This document shows positions 1 through 5,358 of a stretch of DNA of 5,915 bases, one piece after another (within the stretch, counting starts at the first letter, position 1; each line of letters opens with the position of its first letter). Position numbers and translations under genes: made by a program. The stretch is from the NCBI GenBank assembly GCA_900767195.1, contig CAAFYG010000083.1, positions 1-5,915 on the forward strand. Direction: 5' to 3'. The stretch is from Clostridia bacterium (lineage in GTDB: Bacteria > Bacillota > Clostridia > Christensenellales > Borkfalkiaceae). A model generated the notes under the pieces. That model ran no database searches. It was not told where the DNA came from and saw only the letters and a program-made list of their open reading frames with translations.

Positions 1-1
1 A

Positions 2-133
2 GAAAAGGCGTATAACGATATGTTCGCGCTGGTGGTGAGTTCGTACAACGAAAAGTCAAGCGTAACAATCTATTTTACTTTAAGCAGTAAAGTATCGGGC
101 GTCAGATTAGACAAGGAGGCGATAGTGTTTTAA
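2..133 (+). CDS. C-terminal end of an unidentified protein (partial)
   Basis: An open frame enters from the left edge and ends at TAA 131-133, giving 43 residues beginning EKAYNDMFALVV and ending KEAIVF. The segment alternates hydrophobic and polar residues (for example SSVTIYFTLSS), which suggests beta strands, and it shows no membrane span. It lies directly upstream of the surface-protein gene, in the same reading frame, with the next ATG immediately after its stop. It is therefore likely co-transcribed and part of the same morphogenesis cluster. I do not recognise the family. A second virion or surface component is a guess from position alone. Confidence 0.55.
   Translation, partial: EKAYNDMFALVVSSYNEKSSVTIYFTLSSKVSGVRLDKEAIVF
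113..119 (+). promoter_or_regulatory. Shine-Dalgarno sequence for the 481-aa surface protein
   Basis: AAGGAGG is a near-perfect anti-16S match inside the end of the preceding gene. It sits 14 bases before ATG 134, longer than the usual 5-9. No alternative start lies between it and ATG 134. A later in-frame ATG at 164 would delete the basic n-region of the signal peptide, so 134 is preferred. The long spacing may be helped by termination of the upstream gene at 131-133 right beside the start. Confidence 0.7.
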
Positions 134-1579
134 ATGAGTAAGGCGAGAGAGAAAATTTTAACAATGATTTTCGCTTTTGCTATTGCGGTCTGTACCATTT
201 TTTCAATGGTACAGATTAGCAATCTCGGGACGAAAGCGGAAGGGTATTCCGGGGTATTGCAGGATTTACAGAAAGATAAATCGTTTCAGGTGGGAAATTA
301 TCCGCTAAACGAAAATGATTATTCGTTGCAGTTGATACAGGTGGCGGAAAGCACGGAAAAAGAGTTGTTTTTATACGTGTATCAGCCGAGCGGCGAAGCA
401 AAGAATTTTACGGCTTCGAGCGTGAATCTTTCTACTACGATCAACGACGAAATCAGCTTTTTAACCTACCCATTGCAAAAAATAGATAGTAGCGGCACGC
501 TGTATAAGTATAAAGTGCTGAATTTCACGGTAAAAAGCGAGCCTACAAGGTATTACGTGATCAGTTCGATTTACCGCCCGTTCGAAAAAAACGTAGATAC
601 ACCCGCGAGCGGCGGAAACACGGTAACGGAAGTAAATTTTGCGGTGAATAAACAATACACGTTCGGCGAAATCAACGGCAGAGAATATGTGAATTGCGTG
701 GATTTAGAAACGATAGAAATCACGGATAAATTCGTGGGGTTTGTGCGGTATGAAAACGGGTTCAATCTGTACGCGAGCGCGTGCGACAGTCATTTCGTGG
801 CATTTAATACGGATAAGCGGATAGATAGCCTTTTGGAAGCGGACGTATATTACACAACGCAAAAATATCGTTGGTCGTTTATAAATTTCGTGGGCGAAAA
901 AGAAACGTTCGGCGAAAAAGAGGACAAGTACGCGTATCTGAAATACACGGACAAAGTAGAACATACGGGCGACGGGTTATTTGCGGGAACGTACCAATGG
1001 GATCGTATCGAAAGCGTAGAAAAGTTTACGGGAAGCGAAGATAAAACGAAGATCTTCAAAAGCCGTGGCGGCGATCAATCGGCGGTAACGCTGACGGACG
1101 AAACCTTAAACGAGCTGAAAAGCAAAAAGTGGGTACTCAGATTTACGGAAACGGACTACATAGTGCAAAGCGGCGGTACGACGGGCGCGACGACGGCAAA
1201 TTCCACGCTTGTGGGCGACGTAACGATATTGCGGCTGAAATTCGTTACGGACGGAATAACTTACAATTTAGGCGTGATAGATAATAAGCAAACGGGCGGT
1301 CGCGAGCCTTCCAACGAGCCGGGCGGCATCGGCGGAAGCGGCTGCATGTCGGCGGACGGTAAGAAACTGTTATACGTTCTGCTCGGTTTAATAGTGTTGA
1401 TAATTCTTGCGCCGTTGTTGCCGTGGGTAATCAATGCGGCGGTGTGGGTGATTTCGTTGCCGTTCAAAGGCATAGCAAGCGTATGTAAAAGCCTGCATAC
1501 AAAGCGCGAACGCCGAAAAATTGAAAAGCGCGTCAGAAAAGAATTTCAGGACAACCGGAACGACGAAGAATGGTGGTAG
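134..1579 (+). CDS. Secreted, membrane-anchored surface protein, pIII-like adsorption/minor coat candidate
   Basis: This is a 481-aa exported protein. Residues 1-35 form a signal peptide: basic start MSKAREK, hydrophobic core at about 10-27, and plausible cleavage after TKA at 33-35. Residues 36-345 are a polar, beta-rich ectodomain with many Tyr and Thr and few Cys (C188, C217). Residues 346-405 are a Gly/Thr/Pro-rich flexible linker. Residues 411-427 are strongly hydrophobic, followed closely by a second hydrophobic stretch at 430-442. The last 25 or so residues are a strongly charged, Arg/Lys-rich cytoplasmic tail. The order (signal, ectodomain, Gly-rich linker, C-terminal anchor) matches the filamentous phage adsorption protein pIII, although no sequence identity to Ff pIII is claimed. 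It resembles, from memory, hypothetical surface proteins common in clostridial genomes. Its place upstream of the assembly ATPase supports a virion-tip role. The receptor is unknown. A non-phage cell-surface protein cannot be excluded. Confidence 0.7.
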   Translation: MSKAREKILTMIFAFAIAVCTIFSMVQISNLGTKAEGYSGVLQDLQKDKSFQVGNYPLNENDYSLQLIQVAESTEKELFLYVYQPSGEAKNFTASSVNLSTTINDEISFLTYPLQKIDSSGTLYKYKVLNFTVKSEPTRYYVISSIYRPFEKNVDTPASGGNTVTEVNFAVNKQYTFGEINGREYVNCVDLETIEITDKFVGFVRYENGFNLYASACDSHFVAFNTDKRIDSLLEADVYYTTQKYRWSFINFVGEKETFGEKEDKYAYLKYTDKVEHTGDGLFAGTYQWDRIESVEKFTGSEDKTKIFKSRGGDQSAVTLTDETLNELKSKKWVLRFTETDYIVQSGGTTGATTANSTLVGDVTILRLKFVTDGITYNLGVIDNKQTGGREPSNEPGGIGGSGCMSADGKKLLYVLLGLIVLIILAPLLPWVINAAVWVISLPFKGIASVCKSLHTKRERRKIEKRVRKEFQDNRNDEEWW

Positions 1580-1582
1580 CAA

Positions 1583-1726
1583 ATGAAGAAAATCAAACGA
1601 ATTATAGCGGTAACGGCGTTGATTTTCGCGGTTGTTGCAGGCGGCTATGTGATTCATACTGCGAAGCAAACAAGCAAAACGGAGGGGGTATATGCGGAAC
1701 GAACGGAAATTTTATACGATAGTTAA
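1583..1726 (+). CDS. 47-aa single-span membrane peptide, candidate small coat/assembly protein
   Basis: ATG at 1583 follows the surface-protein stop by three bases, and the frame ends at TAA 1724-1726. The peptide starts MKKIKRI, has one hydrophobic span at about residues 7-24 (IIAVTALIFAVVAGGYVI), then a polar tail ending in LYDS. This is a basic start, a single helix and a short polar tail. Its 3' end overlaps the ATPase start by 35 bases in another frame, and the ATPase ribosome binding site lies inside it. Its own ribosome binding site is weak (GGTGG at about 1572-1576), which suggests translational coupling to the upstream gene. Very short single-span membrane proteins are typical filamentous-phage virion or assembly components, so that is the inferred role. 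It lacks the acidic-N-terminus, basic-C-terminus charge pattern of a classic major coat, so it is more likely a minor coat or assembly factor. A chance ORF is possible but unlikely given its placement. Confidence 0.55.
   Translation: MKKIKRIIAVTALIFAVVAGGYVIHTAKQTSKTEGVYAERTEILYDS
1681..1688 (+). promoter_or_regulatory. Shine-Dalgarno sequence for the assembly ATPase
   Basis: GGAGGGGG, with GGAGG at 1681-1685, lies six bases before ATG 1692. It fixes the start of the 706-aa protein and lies inside the overlapping 47-aa frame, so ribosomes finishing the small peptide pass over it. Confidence 0.8.
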
Positions 1727-3812
1727 TGCGTGCGTAACGGCGGTAATTTCGTGCGCGTTCGTGGCGTTCGGGATTTTGCGGTTTCCCTCGTTGTATGCGA
1801 GATTGAAAGAAAGCGTATTCGATTTATTCGGCGGCGCTTTGTATTATTTCAAAGCTTTATTCGGTGCAAGAGATTCCCCCACGCCGTCCGTGGCGCGATA
1901 TTCGGAAATATGGGGAAAGCCAACATTCGCGCCGAAGGATATGCAAGGCTTTTTCAAGTCGGCTAAGCGGTATTTTGCATTGCTTTTCAACGGCAAAAAC
2001 GCGCGGGGATATTTCGGGCACATTGCGCAAAGCGTAGGAAAATTCAGTAAAATCATACTTATCGTTTTGCCGTGCCTGGTGGTGCTGAAAATCGTAATCA
2101 AACGGCTGTATGCGAAAGAAAACACAAATCACGGCAAAGATACCGCGCCGTTAAAGATATTCAAAATGACGGCAAAATTTACTTATCAGCCCGTAAAGCG
2201 TTTTGTAAGAGAATACTTAGCGTTTTTAAAGGCTTACCCGATAATATTCAGATGCTGGGCGGCGTTATGGCTGGCACATTTGAATTTTATATCAATCATT
2301 CTCGAATTTTTCGCGTATTATTTTTATTTTGCTGTGTCGTTTGATCTGCCGTCGTTGTACGTGCAAGCGGTAAAACTGTTTGCCGATTTACGCGTGCCGT
2401 TAAAAGCGTTCCCGTGGCAGGTTACAGGGGCAATCGCGTGGCTGATTTTTAACAAATGGCGCAAAAAAATAGCCGTCAGTCGGCTCAGGCATTTCGAAGC
2501 GCGGAATTGCGGGTTTATCAACGAATTGCCGATCGTGTCGCTTTCGTGCGGCAGTATGGGAATGAGAAAAACGACGCTTATCACGGATATGGCGTTAAGT
2601 CAGGAAGTGATGTTCCGGCAGAAAGCCCTTGAAATCTTGCGGGAAAACGATATGAAATTCCCGTATTTTCCGTGGATATGTTTCGAAAAAGAGCTGAAAA
2701 AATGTATGGAATATCACACCGTGTATAACTTGGCGAGCGTGAAAGCATGGATAATAAAAAAGCGGAAAAGATACGAAATTCACGGCACAGGTACGGGGCA
2801 ATTATACGGATACGATATAAAACGCTACGGCGAAACATATAAAGACGGCTTGAAAACGGCGCATATTTTCGACGTTTTAGAAACGTACGCGCAGGCGTAT
2901 TTTATCTACGTGACTCAAAGCAGTCTGATTGTATCGAATTATGCCATAAGAAGCGATAACGAGATGGCAGACGGTGGGAATTTTCCGTTGTGGCTGACGG
3001 ATTTTTTCTCGGAAGCGGAACGCTCCGAAAGGCATAGTCATATTCTCGATTTCGATATTTTGCGGCTTGGTAAAAAAGTGCTTGAAAACAATCCGAAAGC
3101 GGGCAGTTTCGAGTTTGGTGTGGTGGCGATCACGGAAATCGGGAAAGAGCGCGGAAACAATCTGGAATTGAAAGAAATCAAGAAAATCGCGGAAGAAACG
3201 AATCAGAAGAACGATTTGTTTAATTCGTGGCTGAAAATGAGCCGACATTCGGCAACGGTGGATAATTTTCCGTTCATCAAAGTGTTTGCGGACGAGCAAC
3301 GCCCAGAATCGTGGGGCGCGGACGCCCGCGAGCTTGCCGAAGTGATTACTATTCTTTCTACGGGCGAACGGCGCATCGCTATGCCGTTTTACACGATAGA
3401 AGAAATGGTTTGCGAACAGGCGTATTGTACGTTTTTGCGGCTGTACGAAGATTTTCGGTTTCGTCGCGGGGATAATACGCTTTTCGTGCATATTCTGAAA
3501 AGCGTGGTAGCGAAACTTTGGAAACATAACGAAAAAATCAAAAATTTGTACGGGTATAGCACGCTTACAATTGGAAAACAGCGCGGAACGTTAGACGGGA
3601 AAGCGCAGAAAAAGAAGTATTTTCTGTGCAATCGGAAGATATACACGCGGCGGTTCACCACGGACTGTTTTTCGGATTATTTCAACGACTTGGCGATAAA
3701 AGCGAAAATCGGGATCAACGATTACGAAGAATACGCCGGGGAAAAAGCGAACGTAAACGAATTGAAACAACAGCACAGTTATTTTATCGGCGGTTTATAC
3801 GGCGATAAATAG
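1692..3812 (+). CDS. Membrane-anchored P-loop ATPase, Zot/pI-type phage assembly protein
   Basis: A 706-aa protein proposed to power assembly and extrusion of the filament through the cell membrane. The N-terminal third is membrane-associated, with hydrophobic spans at about residues 9-30, 119-138, 184-216 (probably one long or two short helices) and 240-255. The cytoplasmic ATPase follows. Its Walker A loop is GSMGMRKTT at 287-295, with the catalytic Lys at 293; the Gly that normally precedes this Lys is Arg292. A Walker B-like strand is VVAITE at 477-482, with Glu482 as the likely catalytic acid, followed by IGKERGN. Further candidate active-site elements are SRH at 517-519 and DEQRPESWGADARE at 534-547. 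Membrane anchor plus P-loop plus gene neighbours point to the Zot/gpI group of the HerA/FtsK-like ATPases. Ff pI is about 350 aa with one C-terminal span, so this longer protein with N-terminal spans is a Gram-positive-type variant. A related plasmid DNA-transfer ATPase is the main alternative. Confidence 0.8.
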   Translation: MRNERKFYTIVNACVTAVISCAFVAFGILRFPSLYARLKESVFDLFGGALYYFKALFGARDSPTPSVARYSEIWGKPTFAPKDMQGFFKSAKRYFALLFNGKNARGYFGHIAQSVGKFSKIILIVLPCLVVLKIVIKRLYAKENTNHGKDTAPLKIFKMTAKFTYQPVKRFVREYLAFLKAYPIIFRCWAALWLAHLNFISIILEFFAYYFYFAVSFDLPSLYVQAVKLFADLRVPLKAFPWQVTGAIAWLIFNKWRKKIAVSRLRHFEARNCGFINELPIVSLSCGSMGMRKTTLITDMALSQEVMFRQKALEILRENDMKFPYFPWICFEKELKKCMEYHTVYNLASVKAWIIKKRKRYEIHGTGTGQLYGYDIKRYGETYKDGLKTAHIFDVLETYAQAYFIYVTQSSLIVSNYAIRSDNEMADGGNFPLWLTDFFSEAERSERHSHILDFDILRLGKKVLENNPKAGSFEFGVVAITEIGKERGNNLELKEIKKIAEETNQKNDLFNSWLKMSRHSATVDNFPFIKVFADEQRPESWGADARELAEVITILSTGERRIAMPFYTIEEMVCEQAYCTFLRLYEDFRFRRGDNTLFVHILKSVVAKLWKHNEKIKNLYGYSTLTIGKQRGTLDGKAQKKKYFLCNRKIYTRRFTTDCFSDYFNDLAIKAKIGINDYEEYAGEKANVNELKQQHSYFIGGLYGDK

Positions 3813-3838
3813 GAAAAGAACGATGCGAAAAGGCAATC

Positions 3839-3880
3839 CGGGGCGATTCGCCGAAAGCGGCTCAGCGGGCGAACGCCCCG
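3839..3880. repeat. GC-rich imperfect inverted repeat after the ATPase gene
   Basis: CGGGGCG at 3839-3845 pairs with CGCCCCG at 3874-3880 (7 bp). After a small internal loop, TCGCC at 3848-3852 pairs with GGCGA at 3868-3872. An alternative tight hairpin is GCCG 3850-3853 / CGGC 3858-3861 with an AAAG loop, which competes with the inner stem. No T-run follows (next bases ACTTTCGCGG), so it is a poor intrinsic terminator. Its place in the only structured gap next to the rolling-circle initiator suggests part of an origin or packaging region; that role is inferred. Confidence 0.6.
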
Positions 3881-3958
3881 ACTTTCGCGGAAGTGAATTT
3901 GTAACGCCCTGGTGAATCGAGCCGAGTTTTGTTTAATTTTGCGGGTTTTGGTTGGGGT

Positions 3959-4023
3959 AGCGGGTGAGCTTGTATTCGGCGAGCGTCAGCGAGCCGACTT
4001 GTATAAATACAAGCTCACGCGCT
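3959..4023. repeat. Long nested inverted repeat, candidate replication origin or packaging hairpin
   Basis: GTGAGCTTGTAT at 3964-3975 pairs perfectly with ATACAAGCTCAC at 4007-4018 (12 bp). After one G/G mismatch it extends outward by AGCG 3959-3962 / CGCT 4020-4023. Inside, TCGGC 3976-3980 pairs with GCCGA 3993-3997 around a loop that carries the GCGAGC direct repeat (3979-3984 and 3989-3994). CTTGTAT recurs at 3998-4004 and can also pair with ATACAAG 4007-4013 through a two-base loop, so two mutually exclusive folds exist. No T-run follows, so it is not a typical terminator. The site lies 65 bp upstream of the Rep start. Rolling-circle initiators commonly nick in or beside such hairpins, and filamentous phages also use a large hairpin for packaging. 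Which role applies cannot be told from sequence alone. Confidence 0.7.
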
Positions 4024-4074
4024 GTACTCAAACGGGGTGAAATTGTGAAATAATAATCAAAAATATGATGGTGG

Positions 4075-4083
4075 AAAGGAGGG
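4075..4083 (+). promoter_or_regulatory. Shine-Dalgarno sequence for the replication initiator
   Basis: AAAGGAGGG ends four bases before ATG 4088. It is a near-perfect anti-16S match that decides the start, and it predicts efficient translation of Rep. Confidence 0.8.
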
Positions 4084-4087
4084 TAAA

Positions 4088-5128
4088 ATGCCATATCCGA
4101 AAGCAAAAATTTACAAGCAAGGCGGGCATTTCATAGCGATTCCGCATACGGAACAGCCGCATAAAGAACGGCGGAAAGCGGTTGAAACGGAAATTTTCGT
4201 AGAAGATCCGCCTGACGAAACGCAAAAAACAACGGTTGAAATTCCGCCGTTGCCCGCAGAAGAAAGCAAAGCAAGCGAAGCGGAAACAAATCCTCAAATC
4301 GAGTTGTTTGAATCGAACCCGCAAGCCGAAATGCCGAAACCGAAGCGAGGGAGAATCACCACAAAACGAAAACTTTTCGATGAGTTGTACAAAATGTATT
4401 ATTCTGAAAAGAAGCGAACGCGGCGGAAATTGATTTTGCAGGCAATGTTACCGTATTTCAAGACGGCGGACGACGCGGCGATGTTCGTGGATAAAAGGCT
4501 GCGACAAAAACAGGAAAATTTTATCGCACGCCGGATACGTATGACGAGAAAAGCGAGTCTGACGAATTTCAATTATTTCGTAACGTTCACTTACGACAGC
4601 GCGCTTCACACCGAAGAATCGTTTAAAAAGAAACTCAAAAAAACGCTTTCGAATTTCGCGGTGAGAAAGGGTTGGCGGTATATCGGCGTGTGGGAACGGT
4701 CTCCCGAAAAGAAACGACTGCATTTTCACGGTATGTTGTACGTGCCGGAAAATACGATGCCGGGCGGATTTGAAATACGGGATAGTTACAGTTTTTCAAA
4801 CAAGCGGCGGCAGAAAACAAAGGAAAGCACATATTTTCGCGAAAGATTCGGCAGAAACGATTTCGAAGATTTAAACACCGAGCGCGCCCTCGGCGGCGCA
4901 GTAACGTATATTTTAAAATACATTGAAAAGTCGGGCGAAAAGATTATCTATTCGCGGGATCTGCCGCAATTTATCATAGGCGATATTATGGAAAACGACA
5001 TAGCAAGCCCGATAGGGATAGAGGATCAGAAAATGCTTTTATACGACGATTTCGATTTATACGACGACGGTTGTTATATCGGCAAGCCTACGCCCGAAAA
5101 TATTAAGCTTATGCCGAAATGTAATTAA
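4088..5128 (+). CDS. HUH-family rolling-circle replication initiator (two-tyrosine type)
   Basis: A 346-aa endonuclease expected to nick one strand at the origin, stay attached by a 5'-phosphotyrosine, and start rolling-circle synthesis. All three HUH motifs are visible. Motif 1 is FVTFTYD at residues 164-170. Motif 2, the metal-binding HUH, is HFH at 212-214 within RLHFHGML. Motif 3 is Y274-ILK-Y278 followed by IEK, which has two tyrosines three residues apart, as in phiX174 gpA and other superfamily I initiators. Residues 1-29 form an N-terminal box (KIYKQGGHFIAIPHTEQPHK) that I associate from memory with Rep proteins of clostridial elements. Residues 30-88 are a Pro/Glu-rich linker, 89-160 are basic and helical, and 285-346 form an acidic tail. 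No helicase motif is seen, so a host helicase is presumably recruited. The structured region just upstream is the likely origin. Confidence 0.85.
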   Translation: MPYPKAKIYKQGGHFIAIPHTEQPHKERRKAVETEIFVEDPPDETQKTTVEIPPLPAEESKASEAETNPQIELFESNPQAEMPKPKRGRITTKRKLFDELYKMYYSEKKRTRRKLILQAMLPYFKTADDAAMFVDKRLRQKQENFIARRIRMTRKASLTNFNYFVTFTYDSALHTEESFKKKLKKTLSNFAVRKGWRYIGVWERSPEKKRLHFHGMLYVPENTMPGGFEIRDSYSFSNKRRQKTKESTYFRERFGRNDFEDLNTERALGGAVTYILKYIEKSGEKIIYSRDLPQFIIGDIMENDIASPIGIEDQKMLLYDDFDLYDDGCYIGKPTPENIKLMPKCN

Positions 5129-5288
5129 ATAGGTTTCGTAGAAAGCGGTGCGTGGTGATAGATGATTAAGTTTTGTATTATAAGGCGAACGGAACGGGGC
5201 GAATTAAACCATTAAAATTGTAAGAATTGTATACAGTGAAATGAAACCGGAAGAAATTTGTTGTATTTAGTTAAAATATAGCATACAA
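5129..5288. other. AT-rich noncoding spacer after rep
   Basis: This is mostly AT-rich sequence with no supportable gene. The longest ATG frame noticed, 5162-5215, is only 17 codons with a weak ribosome site. A short direct repeat AATTGTA occurs at 5216-5222 and 5225-5231, with the palindrome GTATAC just after it at 5229-5234. These could be an operator or a recombination site, but nothing identifies a function. I looked for a Firmicutes-type dif core and did not find a convincing one. Confidence 0.35.
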
Positions 5289-5335
5289 AAACAGGCGCGG
5301 AGATACTTGTGAAAACAAGAAATCCGCGCCTGTTT
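5289..5335. terminator. Strong stem-loop terminator between convergent genes
   Basis: AAACAGGCGCGGA at 5289-5301 pairs perfectly with TCCGCGCCTGTTT at 5323-5335 (13 bp). The inner loop holds a second stem, CTTGT 5306-5310 / ACAAG 5315-5319, closed by a GAAA tetraloop. Read on the - strand the stem ends in a TTTTT run, a good intrinsic terminator for the sigma-like gene that stops at 5359. Read on the + strand the tail is TTTATAT, weaker but adequate to stop Rep transcripts. Its position between two converging genes fits a bidirectional terminator. Confidence 0.8.
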
Positions 5336-5358
5336 ATATGATATAGTTTGAAATTAGG

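Larger units (their letters stand above)
2..5128 (+). mobile_element. Inovirus-like (filamentous phage) element, partial
   Basis: The block combines the hallmarks of filamentous phages and their cryptic prophages. There is a signal-peptide-bearing surface protein with a C-terminal anchor, a tiny single-span membrane protein, a membrane-anchored P-loop assembly ATPase and an HUH rolling-circle initiator. All lie on one strand, with a structured noncoding region between the ATPase and the initiator. Seen directly: the motifs, membrane segments and gene order. From family knowledge: a Zot/pI-type ATPase beside short membrane proteins and a Rep is the usual basis for calling inoviruses. The element's ends are not visible: I found no flanking direct repeats, integrase or convincing dif-type site. 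The left limit is probably outside the window, and whether the - strand sigma-like gene belongs to it is unresolved. A plasmid or satellite carrying the same genes is an alternative. Confidence 0.7.

Noticed and set aside
2877..3527. 216-aa - strand open frame
   Set aside because: It lies wholly antisense to the ATPase gene, which has clear motifs, and it has no ribosome site or recognisable domain. Its Arg/Phe/His-rich composition is the reverse reading of the GAA- and CGG-rich codons of the real gene.
4002..4007. TATAAA as a -10 box inside the nested hairpin
   Set aside because: No acceptable -35 lies 16-18 bases upstream, and the bases are better explained as part of the inverted repeat.
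3959..4023. Reading this inverted repeat as an intrinsic terminator of the ATPase operon
   Set aside because: No T-run follows either arm on either strand. Weak termination cannot be excluded, but origin or packaging structure fits better.
3839..4023. CRISPR-like repeat array
   Set aside because: The repeats are inverted and short, not regularly spaced direct repeats, and no cas gene is present.
4064..4069. TATGAT as a -10 box for rep, with TTGTGA at 4043-4048 as -35
   Set aside because: The spacing is 15 bases and a start about 7 bases downstream would fall inside the ribosome binding site, so it is too weak to annotate as a promoter.
4028..4324. 98-aa - strand frame over the start of rep
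   Set aside because: Antisense shadow of the Rep N-terminus, Phe/Arg-rich, without a ribosome site.
5255..5290. AT-rich TTTAGTTAAAATATAGCATAC-like stretch as a dif/att site
   Set aside because: Only loose resemblance to the Firmicutes dif consensus: the two arms and the central spacer do not both match.
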